Origin: JAJFTV01 sp036825755
GTDB lineage: Bacteria; Chloroflexota; Anaerolineae; Anaerolineales; Anaerolineaceae
Length of the DNA stretch: 64,000 nt
Assembly (NCBI GenBank): GCA_036825755.1
Contig: DAISXR010000006.1
Coordinates: 1-64,000 of the forward strand
Direction: 5' to 3'
The position numbers and the translations under genes were made by a program. Below the pieces are notes generated by a model, which saw only the letters and a program-made list of their open reading frames with translations, had not been told where the DNA came from and searched no databases. Shown here piece by piece: positions 24,122 through 31,626 of the stretch (its first letter is position 1; each line of letters opens with the position of its first letter).

Positions 24122-24884
24122 TGATTACCTCCATGGTTCGTTTCAAAATCTGCTGATAACCTCCCAGCCGGGCACGCCCGTTTGAATACCCGGTGATGAC
24201 GGTTGAGTTGGGGGTATATTCCCACAAGGTTTTGCCATATGCAGGCGCCTCGCGGGTGCGGGTGTCCTGCGGGATGGGCGGCCAGACGCGGTTTCCAAAG
24301 GCTGTGACAATCTCCTGGAACTGCACCAGTGTTTCACGGGTGGTCCGGTCGAAAAAGGTCGGCAGGATGCTGTACCCTCCAAAGGGGTAACCGCGGCGGG
24401 ACACCTCGGCCATGGTAAGCAAAATTTCTTTCACGCCGTCCACCGCCATGGCATCCAGCCGGGTTGGGATGATGACCCAGTCGCTGGCCACCAGCCCGTT
24501 GATGTGCAGTACATCCAGTGAGGGCGCCATATCCATCATCACCACGTCATAAGAATTATTCTTCAGCAGATCCACCATCACGTTTTCGCGAAAATCAGAC
24601 ATGGTGATGTGGCGCTTGACCTGCTCGGTGCGTTTATCGCTGGTGAGGATATCCAGGTTGGGGCGCACGTTGATCACCTGCTTTTCAAGCGGTTCGCCGC
24701 CTACCACACAGCGGTACAGCCCGGGCGATTTTTCTTTGCCAAAGGAAAAGGCCACATGACCCTGCGGATCCAGATCGACCAGCAGGGTGCGGTACTCCTG
24801 CATGGCCAGGCCGGCTGCCAGGGTGACCGCTGTGGTGGTTTTTCCAACACCACCTTTTTGATTGGCAAAGGAGAATACTTTCAT
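24111..24884 (-). CDS. ParA-family partition ATPase (partner of the RHH protein)
   Basis: 257-residue Walker-type ATPase. The deviant Walker A reads KGGVGKTTTAVTLAAGLA near residue 10. A' is LLVDLDPQGH near 40 and Walker B VVMMDMAPSLDVL near 115. It lacks the long N-terminal HTH domain of type Ia ParA, which fits type Ib or chromosomal Soj-like proteins. The ATG at 24884 is preferred to the in-frame TTG further upstream, which has no ribosome site. A 333-bp upstream region contains several GGGTCGCC repeats. A second ParA lies 1.5 kb away, so two partition systems stand side by side. Confidence 0.88.
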   Translation of the reverse strand: MKVFSFANQKGGVGKTTTAVTLAAGLAMQEYRTLLVDLDPQGHVAFSFGKEKSPGLYRCVVGGEPLEKQVINVRPNLDILTSDKRTEQVKRHITMSDFRENVMVDLLKNNSYDVVMMDMAPSLDVLHINGLVASDWVIIPTRLDAMAVDGVKEILLTMAEVSRRGYPFGGYSILPTFFDRTTRETLVQFQEIVTAFGNRVWPPIPQDTRTREAPAYGKTLWEYTPNSTVITGYSNGRARLGGYQQILKRTMEVINER

Positions 24885-24980
24885 GCTTTTCCGCCGCTTC
24901 AACGAACCCGGCGCTCAAAAACGCGCCGGTTTTACTGCAGGTTTGTGTGGTTTCACTCATTTTATCATGCAATGATTAAT

Positions 24981-25070
24981 TGGGTCGCCCCTTATTGAAA
25001 AACAGGGACGACCCTGAGAACATTCAAGGTCACCATTCAGGGTCGCCTCTGGAATAATTACAGGGTCGCC
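24981..25070. repeat. GGGTCGCC repeat cluster upstream of parA
   Basis: The motif occurs at 24982-24989, 25038-25047 (CAGGGTCGCC) and 25061-25070 (CAGGGTCGCC), with a variant AGGTCACC at 25027-25034. An inverted-pair form CAGGGACGACCCTG lies at 25003-25016. The spacing is about 13-25 bp. It is in the 333-bp leader of the ParA-RHH operon, the usual place for operator and centromere repeats of type Ib systems. The remainder up to 25160 shows no other recognised element. Confidence 0.55.
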
Positions 25071-25164
25071 GTTTATCAACACAGATCAAAGAAATAACGC
25101 GTCTTTCAGCAGATCAGGGGTATCTGTATGGGTATGGAAAACAGGGCCATTTTGGACAAAAAAA

Positions 25165-25186
25165 GAGCGTAACCGCGGTTACACTC
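25165..25186. promoter_or_regulatory. Palindrome GCGTAACCGCGGTTACAC, copy 2 (parS- or terminator-like)
   Basis: This 22-bp near-palindrome differs from copy 1 by a single base in the 18-bp core and is flanked by GAG/CTC. On the minus strand it is followed by TTTTTTTG and lies 32 nt after the ParB-like stop, so it may terminate that operon. The conserved stem in two separate places suggests a protein-binding site rather than only a terminator. Confidence 0.55.
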
Positions 25187-25217
25187 TTCGGGTTGGGTGA
25201 AAAATGGTTTTCGGAAT

Positions 25218-26402
25218 TTATCGACGGGTCAGACGCGATTTGATGACGGCCGACAACTCGTCGATCAGGGTCAGCAGGCTTTCGGCATCACCGGCAGACA
25301 CCAGGTCATCGGCCACCTCGTCAAAAGCCTGGGTCTGGTTGATTCCATCTAAACGGCGCATGATGTTGGCGAAACGGCGCAGCCCGCCCACGGCCACCAC
25401 GTAGGAGGCTTTTTTGGACTTCACAGGCGTCGAGGTCGAAGTGGAGCCGGTGTTGGAGGTTGAATCCATCTGGCTGGAGGCGTCATATACCTCGTCGGAG
25501 GTCAGATTGTTCTGGATGCTCAGGTAAATCACGCGTTCCCACTGATCCGGCGGCAGTGAAAGCACCTCACGCAGTACGCGTTCCGGCAGGCGGTAGCGGT
25601 CTGCCAGTTCCAGCAAATAGGTGGGCATCTGCAAAATATTGAGAAGCTGTACCATGCGCGGGCGTGTGAGCTGCATGACCGGCATGATCTTTTCCCACAG
25701 CCCGGATGGCATGCGCTGCGAGCGGGCGCCACGGAAGAAATCAAATTCATCGCGCAGAGAGGCGGGCGGAACCACGTTCATCTCCGACAGGATCAGCGAA
25801 GCAATCTCGCAGGCCTGCCCCACCGCGGAGGGTGGTTCGGAATGGCGATTTTCAAGCACCTGGCGCTGACGGGTGGGATGCGCAACCACTTCCACGCGCA
25901 CCAGCGGTTCGTCTTTGGACTGGCGTGAGATGCGGGTAAGACAGGTAGCCCAGAAACGCCGCTCACCGGTTTCTATTTGAAAAATATAACGCCCGTCGCG
26001 TGTGGTCACCCATGAACCGGTGATCGGTTTGATCTGTCCGTGCTCGTCGAACGATTCACCCATGTTGAGGAGGCGGTCCACCTCCAGCCGGTAGGCGTTA
26101 TCCTGTTTGGCCAGAGCCAGCCAGCGCTCGGCGGTCTGATAGCAGTCCAGCTCGCCGTTAAAGAAGGATTCTCGCAGGGCAAACGGAAGCAAACGCCGGG
26201 GTTGAAAGCGATCGGGCATCATCTGGCTGGGTTTCAGCCGCTCAATGCGTTCCACCTGGGGTAGAACCGTTTCGGTTTGGGGAGCTCTGATCTTGGAAGG
26301 GGATGCCTCTGGGGCGGGTTTCTGCAAAATATCCGTGGTGGCGTCTTCGACGGGAAAATCATCAAAAGCACTGTGACGGGTTCGTTTGGGCGGGTTGGCC
26401 AT
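25218..26402 (-). CDS. Divergent ParB-like partition protein
   Basis: 394-residue predicted DNA-binding protein. After a Pro-rich N-terminus, VERIERLKPSQMMPDRFQPRRLLP (about 48-72) resembles the ParB start region. DEHGQIKPITG...YIFQIETGERRFWATCL (about 120-165) contains the GERR box of the ParB nuclease/CTPase domain. A helical middle region (about 185-300) can hold the HTH, and a Ser/Thr-rich linker leads to a C-terminal dimer-like helix region. The canonical box I is weak, so the assignment rests on GERR and on its location 8 nt after parA. An ATG at 26402 with GAGG upstream is chosen over a TTG at 26414. Confidence 0.7.
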   Translation of the reverse strand: MANPPKRTRHSAFDDFPVEDATTDILQKPAPEASPSKIRAPQTETVLPQVERIERLKPSQMMPDRFQPRRLLPFALRESFFNGELDCYQTAERWLALAKQDNAYRLEVDRLLNMGESFDEHGQIKPITGSWVTTRDGRYIFQIETGERRFWATCLTRISRQSKDEPLVRVEVVAHPTRQRQVLENRHSEPPSAVGQACEIASLILSEMNVVPPASLRDEFDFFRGARSQRMPSGLWEKIMPVMQLTRPRMVQLLNILQMPTYLLELADRYRLPERVLREVLSLPPDQWERVIYLSIQNNLTSDEVYDASSQMDSTSNTGSTSTSTPVKSKKASYVVAVGGLRRFANIMRRLDGINQTQAFDEVADDLVSAGDAESLLTLIDELSAVIKSRLTRR

Positions 26403-26410
26403 CAGGTACC

Positions 26411-27274
26411 TCAATCGGATTGCGAATCCTCAGAAAACTGAAAGTGAGTAAGCTTAAGCACATCTTCAACCAACTGCCCGTATTCCTGGGTGGGCCGCGA
26501 GCTGGACGAAAGCTGTCCGGTCACTCGCTGGCGGGGCGGGCGGTAGGTAAAGACGTCCATATGAGCCGAATGAGCGTATGCCAGATCGGCCGATTTATGA
26601 ATAGGAGCAAATACCTTGCCAGGATAGCGGCGCTGCATCTCGGTCAATATTTCCTGTGTTTCACTGCGCTGTTCATCGCACAGGGTGGGCAGGTAACCCA
26701 GCACAGACAGGTCGGGGCTGAAATGCCGTTTCACTTCCTCAATGGTGCGTTGCAGTTCGCGTAAACCGGATACCCCCAGATAGCTGGCTTCAACCGGGAT
26801 GATGATGTGCGTGGCGGCTGCCAGACCGTTGATCAGCAGATCGCCGGTGGCGGGCGGTGTGTCGATAATAATGTAAGAGAAGTACTCCATGATGGGAGCC
26901 AGCGCCCCGCGCAGACGGCTCTCATTCGCCATCAATGTAGGCAAAACACGGGCTGCTTCCACCATGGCGGCGCGGTTTCCGGGGATATAATAGAGGCCGG
27001 GGTGATGAACGGCCCGGCGCAGGATGGGCTGAACAGACGGAGGCGGTGATTCAACCAGCAGGGCTGCCAGTGACTGTGAAAACGGCGCTTCATGAGATCC
27101 ATACCCGGCCGACATCAGGGCATGCCCCTGCGGATCCAGGTCAATCAGGAGCACACGCCCGTTGGCCCCGCTCTCAGCGGCCAGCCTGAGGGTAAGCCCG
27201 GCAGCCAGATTCACCCCTGTAGTTGTCTTTCCTACGCCGCCCTTTTCATTTGCGATGGTGATGACAACAGCCAT
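26411..27274 (-). CDS. ParA-family partition ATPase (partner of the ParB-like protein)
   Basis: 287-residue ParA/Soj ATPase. Walker A is KGGVGKTTTGVNLAAGL near residue 11, A' is LLIDLDPQGHALMSAGYG near 43, and Walker B is YIIIDTPPATGDLLINGL near 133. It is the first gene of the minus-strand partition operon, with the ParB-like gene starting just beyond its stop. The ATG follows GAGGTG. It is divergent from an AAA ATPase gene across a 196-bp region with inverted repeats. It differs clearly from the second ParA at 24.1 kb, so the two are not a recent duplication. Confidence 0.9.
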   Translation of the reverse strand: MAVVITIANEKGGVGKTTTGVNLAAGLTLRLAAESGANGRVLLIDLDPQGHALMSAGYGSHEAPFSQSLAALLVESPPPSVQPILRRAVHHPGLYYIPGNRAAMVEAARVLPTLMANESRLRGALAPIMEYFSYIIIDTPPATGDLLINGLAAATHIIIPVEASYLGVSGLRELQRTIEEVKRHFSPDLSVLGYLPTLCDEQRSETQEILTEMQRRYPGKVFAPIHKSADLAYAHSAHMDVFTYRPPRQRVTGQLSSSSRPTQEYGQLVEDVLKLTHFQFSEDSQSD

Positions 27275-27340
27275 GTGGCACCTCTTTCAACGAAGACTTT
27301 GGGATCCAAAACCGCCGCGATCACGGCTTTCCAGTGATAT

Positions 27341-27419
27341 ATTAGCATAAACCGAATAACCCTGCAAATTAATTACGATAACTTTTTATACTTCACACTA
27401 TAATTAGCGTAATTCGGTT
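27341..27419. promoter_or_regulatory. Divergent control region with nested repeats and a -10
   Basis: Direct repeats ATTAGC[A/G]TAA (27341-27349, 27403-27411) overlap inverted pairs AACCGAAT/ATTCGGTT (27350-27357, 27412-27419) and AATTACG/CGTAATT (27371-27377, 27408-27414). A perfect TATAAT at 27399-27404 can drive the plus-strand ATPase operon. The symmetric arrangement suggests autoregulation by the ParA/ParB pair or the RHH-like protein. Confidence 0.45.
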
Positions 27420-27470
27420 GATTTTTTCCCTTTTTCCTGCGATAATTTAACTTGATCAGGAGGAAAAACC

Positions 27471-28295
27471 ATGCTGGATACCTTATCCGAGAAGGATTGG
27501 CGTCTCGTTCGGCTTGAACGGTTGGGGTTAACAGAAGATCCTTTCAAACTTTCCGCTGACCCGCGGTATCTCTACCTTGGGCCTGAGCATCTGGCTGTAT
27601 ACCGCCAGGCGCAGGGGGTTATCACACGCCGGCGAGGTCTGGCGATGATCACCGGCGGGATGGGCATGGGAAAAAGCTCGCTGGCACGGCGCCTGTATGA
27701 CGTGTATGCCGACGATAAATCGGTACGCGTCTGCTATATCCATACCGCGGCGTTCAAATCGGCCATGGATGCAGCCCGGCAGATCTCCAAGGCATTGGAT
27801 GTCCCTCCCCAGCGCAGTTTTCAGCGCCAGATGGATGGGCTGGAACAGGTGATGGCCGATTCATATACTGCCGGTCAAAACGTGGTGGTCCTTCTGGATG
27901 ATGCCCAGTTGATGGATCAGGAAGCCCTGGAAGTGATCCAGCGCATGTATAACTTCGATTACGATGCGAAGGTGGTACAGGTATTGGCCTTTGGGCAGAG
28001 CGAGATGCGGCCGCTGTTTGAATCAAACAAAGCCGTGAACGCGCGTGTGTTTGTCCGTCTCACCCTCCCGCCACTCACACTTGCCAGCTCACTGCAAATG
28101 GTTCTGTTCCGGCTGCACGTGGCCGGCCGCACCGAACCATTGATTGACGATGATGCCTTCGAGATGCTGTATGAACATTCCCAGGGCATTCCGCGGGAAA
28201 TCATTCGCCTGTGCGCTCTGGCAACTGATTTTCTCCTGCAAAGCGATCAAAGCACTATTAACATCAATATTGTTCGCGAGGTAATGAGAGAATGA
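27471..28295 (+). CDS. ExeA/TniB-like AAA ATPase
   Basis: 274-residue AAA ATPase. The N-terminal phrase RLGLTEDPFKLSADPRYLYLGPEHLAVYRQAQGVI is typical of ExeA/GspA-like proteins. Walker A TGGMGMGKSSL is near residue 63 and Walker B VVVLLDDAQLMDQEALEVIQRM near 140; a sensor-type segment RVFVRLTLPPL and a C-terminal helical lid (GIPREIIRLCALA) follow. Members of this group serve as DNA-transposition target selectors (TniB, MuB-like), secretion ATPases or phage/plasmid replication helpers. No transposase, peptidoglycan-binding or secretin gene is near, so a replication or DNA-handling role within the partition module is more likely. AGGAGG-like ribosome site. Confidence 0.8.
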   Translation: MLDTLSEKDWRLVRLERLGLTEDPFKLSADPRYLYLGPEHLAVYRQAQGVITRRRGLAMITGGMGMGKSSLARRLYDVYADDKSVRVCYIHTAAFKSAMDAARQISKALDVPPQRSFQRQMDGLEQVMADSYTAGQNVVVLLDDAQLMDQEALEVIQRMYNFDYDAKVVQVLAFGQSEMRPLFESNKAVNARVFVRLTLPPLTLASSLQMVLFRLHVAGRTEPLIDDDAFEMLYEHSQGIPREIIRLCALATDFLLQSDQSTININIVREVMRE

Positions 28296-28615
28296 CCGAT
28301 ACCCCTACCAACAAATCCGCCTGGGTCCAGTTATATGAAGCCAGACGTGCTGTAAGCACCATCACCACCCGTTCGCCGGGCCGTCCGCCTTCTTCGGTTC
28401 CACGTCATAAAGTGGGCATCACCCTTTCACAGGGTGAAACCAGCGAACTGGAAGTGTGGCAGGACCGTTTTTCAAATTTGCTCGGCCGTAAGGTATCGCT
28501 GGGGGAAACAATCGGGATCCTGACGCGCCTGTGCACTGCCCGTCTTAACAATATTTCAGCCAGTTCACAGGCGGTTTCGCTTGAGGATCTGGTCGAGGCC
28601 ATGATCGGGTCCTAG
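28292..28615 (+). CDS. Small basic protein coupled to the ExeA-like ATPase
   Basis: 107-residue hypothetical protein whose ATG overlaps the ATPase stop (ATGA). The middle has a GRPP segment resembling an AT-hook. It is followed by HKVGITLSQGETSELEVWQDRFSNLLGRKVSLGETIGILTRLC, a strand-helix-helix pattern compatible with a ribbon-helix-helix domain. Similar small DNA-binding proteins occur beside plasmid ATPases. The family is not recognised and the fold assignment is inference. Confidence 0.6.
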   Translation: MTDTPTNKSAWVQLYEARRAVSTITTRSPGRPPSSVPRHKVGITLSQGETSELEVWQDRFSNLLGRKVSLGETIGILTRLCTARLNNISASSQAVSLEDLVEAMIGS

Positions 28616-29053
28616 ACAGTGTCTGTCTCCCGGCTGCCCTCTTTAACGTTTTCGGTGGTTTTCCCTCAACTACCTTTAACAATTCGCTGTCTTAAAAATA
28701 GGTTAACAGCCGAAAAAGAGAGATTTGCCCATGGATTCAGGTATTTACAGGGGAACAAGTGTTCAAAACCAGCACACATAAGCATGATTTTTGAATTATT
28801 TCTTCCATTTATCGGTCTAATATTAGGTAGAAATAATTACTCAAAAGGCATTGGATGGTTGGCTGAATCTCTCTAAAAATGAGGGTAATGCGCAGGAATT
28901 TCTTTAACGATGCTGCAAAAGATGATGAATATCTCAAGTATGGAAGAGTCGGGTAGAAGAACCGGTAACCGGAGCAGCCAGCCAAACGTGAGCTCTACCG
29001 CGCACCGGTAAACGAAACGTAAGGCAAACCTGTCAGTCAGGTACGAGACCGCC
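28616..29053. other. 438-bp gene-free stretch before the DnaA-N gene
   Basis: AT-rich in its first half, with an 85-codon open frame at 28619 that lacks a ribosome site and plausible protein character. CTTTAACG/A occurs at about 28641, 28674 and 28902, and TTTTCGG/CCGAAAA arms at about 28649 and 28708. ACCGGTAA occurs twice (near 28961 and 29004). It could hold the control region or origin for the downstream initiator-like gene, but nothing is decisive. Confidence 0.3.
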
Positions 29054-29935
29054 ATGGATGAAATGGTTCAAGCGCAGTTGACATCGATCGATAAAAATGA
29101 CTTCCAACAGGTCTGGGAGGTTGTCTCAACTCAGTTGCGTCTTGAGATGTCAAAACCCCTGTTTGAAGCCTACATACAACCATTGAAGGCGCGCGGTTAT
29201 CAAAATGAGGTCTTTACCCTGATCGCCAATAATGCCTTCATGCGCGATTGGGTGGAAAGCCGGCTGAAGATACCCATCACCCGGCAACTGGAGGGATTGC
29301 TCAACCGACGTGTGACCCTCAACCTGGAACTCGCTTCAGATTCCTCTGCCGGAGCGCCGGGTACGCAGAATCTACCGTTTATTACCCCGCAGGATCCCGC
29401 CGATACCAGCGCCTCCGAGCCCAGCGGTGCTGAACCAATTCCTCCGGAAGGAAAAGGAAAAATCAGCGCCCGCAAGATGGCCCTGCAGCGCGCCTACGGC
29501 AGTAAACGTGCGGCCGTTATTCAACCCGAGCGCTCTCTGATGATCACCCAGTACTTTTTCTCCAACTGGCTGCCGCTGATTGGTCATTCAGCCATGGCAG
29601 TGATTCTGGCAGCCCGTTCGATGTGCTACTGGAACCCCATCAACGGCGAATTGCGCAACGAAATTGAAACTGAGATGAGCCAGTTGGCAGAAAAAGCCGC
29701 CGTAAGCGTACGTACAGTGAAAAGTGTGCTCAACGATGAGCTGGTGCGCAAGTATTTCCTGCGCTACCGCACCCGCCGCATTATGACCCCCAATGGGGTG
29801 CGCACGGCCGGCATCCTGCTGCTGGTGCGCATGGATGATCCGATCACCCCGGATGACCAGGTCAGATACGCTTTGCCTGAAGATGAATTCTGGTATGCCC
29901 CCGAATACGGGGATGCCGAGGATGAAGAGGGTTAA
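29054..29935 (+). CDS. DnaA domain-I-like protein with C-terminal HTH, candidate replication initiator
   Basis: 293-residue protein. Residues about 15-95 match the DnaA N-terminal domain pattern (FQQVWEVVSTQLRLEMSKPLFEAYIQPLKA...VFTLIANNAFMRDWVESRLKIPITRQLEGLL). The AAA+ and DnaA-box-binding domains of DnaA are absent. A Pro/Ser/Gly-rich linker (about 100-140) leads to a helical C-terminal region with an HTH-like segment MSQLAEKAAVSVRTVKSVLNDELV and an acidic tail. DnaA domain I recruits DnaB helicase and other factors. Fused to a DNA-binding domain, it would suit a plasmid or element initiator that loads helicase at its own origin. Its position beside two ParA systems supports that reading. 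The ribosome site is weak. Confidence 0.65.
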   Translation: MDEMVQAQLTSIDKNDFQQVWEVVSTQLRLEMSKPLFEAYIQPLKARGYQNEVFTLIANNAFMRDWVESRLKIPITRQLEGLLNRRVTLNLELASDSSAGAPGTQNLPFITPQDPADTSASEPSGAEPIPPEGKGKISARKMALQRAYGSKRAAVIQPERSLMITQYFFSNWLPLIGHSAMAVILAARSMCYWNPINGELRNEIETEMSQLAEKAAVSVRTVKSVLNDELVRKYFLRYRTRRIMTPNGVRTAGILLLVRMDDPITPDDQVRYALPEDEFWYAPEYGDAEDEEG

Positions 29936-30160
29936 GCGTCGATAACCCTGAACAGGGAAGAGCGGCTCGGAGCTGCCATTTCTCACCCTGTTCAATTACC
30001 GGTTTGTTTGGATATCATTTCTAAATGGGGGAAACAGCGTCTGCAGGGTTTGCCATCCATGCGGGATGGGCTGCCGTGCAGTCAGATCCTCATTTTGATA
30101 TTCAAATAAACAAACCCGCCAGCCGGTCAACGGCGGGCGGACGAAAGGACAGGGGATAAT

Positions 30161-30772
30161 ATGGGTGAACTAACGCTCAGCGCTTTTTTGACACTGGATG
30201 GGGTGATGCAGGCGCCTGGGGGACCGGGCGAAGATACCAGCGGCGGTTTCCGGTATGGCGGTTGGACGGCTTCCTTTTTTGATGACCAGGCCGGCCAGGT
30301 CATGGTGGAGACCTTTTCAAAAGTGGACGCCTTTCTGTTGGGCCGCAAGACCTATGATATTTTTGCCGGTTACTGGCCGAAAGTCACCGACCCGAATGAC
30401 CCGATTGCCGTTAAATTGAATTCGCTGCCGAAGTACATTGCCTCACGCACACGGACTCAATTTGACTGGAATAACTCGCAGCATATTGGGGATGTAGTCA
30501 GAGAGGTTCCGCTGCTCAAGCAGCGTTACAACGGTGAAATCCAGGTGCATGGAAGCAGCGATCTGCTTCAAACGCTCATCGAGCATGGCTTCATTGATGA
30601 GTACCGTCTGCTGGTGTTTCCGGTGGTGGTGGGAACCGGTAAGCGCTTGTTTGGAGCCGGTACGATGCCGGCGGCGTTGAAATTGGTCAAATCCAGCACC
30701 ACCCCATCCGGCGTGGTGATCAGCGTGTATCGCCCGGCCGGTGAAATCATCACCGGTACGGTTGGAGAGTAA
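30161..30772 (+). CDS. RibD/DHFR-fold reductase family protein
   Basis: 203-residue cytosolic protein of the RibD C-terminal / dihydrofolate-reductase-like family (YwjB/YyaP type). Visible are the start LTLSAFLTLDGVMQAPGG, FLLGRKTYDIFAGYWP near residue 60, QVHGSSDLLQTLIEHGFIDEYRLLVFPVVVGTGKRLF near 128-165, and a terminal ISVY strand. Such proteins bind NADPH, but most in this subgroup have no proven substrate. It has AGGGG before the ATG and is followed after 33 nt by the ADP-ribosylglycohydrolase gene, with which it may be cotranscribed. A CCCGCC/GGCGGG hairpin lies just upstream. Confidence 0.85.
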   Translation: MGELTLSAFLTLDGVMQAPGGPGEDTSGGFRYGGWTASFFDDQAGQVMVETFSKVDAFLLGRKTYDIFAGYWPKVTDPNDPIAVKLNSLPKYIASRTRTQFDWNNSQHIGDVVREVPLLKQRYNGEIQVHGSSDLLQTLIEHGFIDEYRLLVFPVVVGTGKRLFGAGTMPAALKLVKSSTTPSGVVISVYRPAGEIITGTVGE

Positions 30773-30805
30773 ACCTCATAATTTTGTGTTCAGAAAGGAA
30801 AAACA

Positions 30806-31579
30806 ATGTACGGGGCCATCGCAGGTGACATGATAGGATCGATTTATGAATTCCACCCGATCAAGGATGAAGATTTTCCTTTGTGGAACACCCGCTGCTA
30901 TTTTACCGATGATACCGTGCTCACGGCGGCTGTGGCCTGCGCGCTGATGACGGATGGCGATTATGCTTGCTCCATCCGCCAGTTTGCGCTGCGTTACCCG
31001 CGCGCGGGTTATGGTGGATTTTTCAGGCGATGGATGCATTCCGACGAGATGGGGCCGTACAACAGTTTTGGCAACGGATCAGCCATGCGCGTGAGCCCGG
31101 TGGGGTGGGCGTTTGATACCGAAGCAGAGGTGCTGCGCGAGGCTGAGCGCAGCGCCGCGGTGACGCACAACCACCCCGAGGGGATCAAAGGGGCGCAATC
31201 GGTGGCACTGGCGATTCTCCGCGCCAGGCAGGGGGTTGGCAAAGAGGATATCCGAAAAGAAATGACAGAACGTTTTGGATACGACCTGAGCCGGACGCTG
31301 GCGGAAATACGGCCAGCCTACCGCTTTGATGAAACCTGCCAGGGCAGTGTGCCCGAGGCGTTGACGGCTTTCTTTGAATCCATTAGCCTGGAAGATGCCA
31401 TCCGCAAAGCGATTTCACTGGGCGGCGATGCCGATACGCTGGCGTGTATCACCGGCGGGGTGGCTGAGGCGTATTACGGGCCGCTCCCCCCGGAACTGCT
31501 TTCGGGGGTGAAGCAGCGTCTTTCACCGGATCTTTTACAGGTGATGGAAGAGTTTTACCAGAAATATTCACCTCAATAA
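30806..31579 (+). CDS. ADP-ribosylglycohydrolase
   Basis: 257-residue DraG/ARH-family hydrolase that removes ADP-ribose from a modified target using two Mg2+ ions. The start MYGAIAGDMIGSIYEF is typical. Metal ligands are visible as FTDDTVLTAAV near residue 33 and GGDADTLACITGGVAEAYYG near 205. The all-helical middle part includes SNPxxx-like GNGSAMRVSPVGW near 90. A clear AAAGGA ribosome site precedes it. No ADP-ribosyltransferase is in the window, so the target (protein, DNA base or small molecule) is unknown. Confidence 0.9.
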   Translation: MYGAIAGDMIGSIYEFHPIKDEDFPLWNTRCYFTDDTVLTAAVACALMTDGDYACSIRQFALRYPRAGYGGFFRRWMHSDEMGPYNSFGNGSAMRVSPVGWAFDTEAEVLREAERSAAVTHNHPEGIKGAQSVALAILRARQGVGKEDIRKEMTERFGYDLSRTLAEIRPAYRFDETCQGSVPEALTAFFESISLEDAIRKAISLGGDADTLACITGGVAEAYYGPLPPELLSGVKQRLSPDLLQVMEEFYQKYSPQ

Positions 31580-31626
31580 ATTCTTCCAATAACCGTTTTT
31601 TGATGAAACAATCACCGGTGTTTTGG

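Noticed and set aside
28619..28876. 85-codon open frame upstream of the DnaA-N gene.
   Set aside because: No ribosome site, no recognisable protein character and AT-rich intergenic composition.
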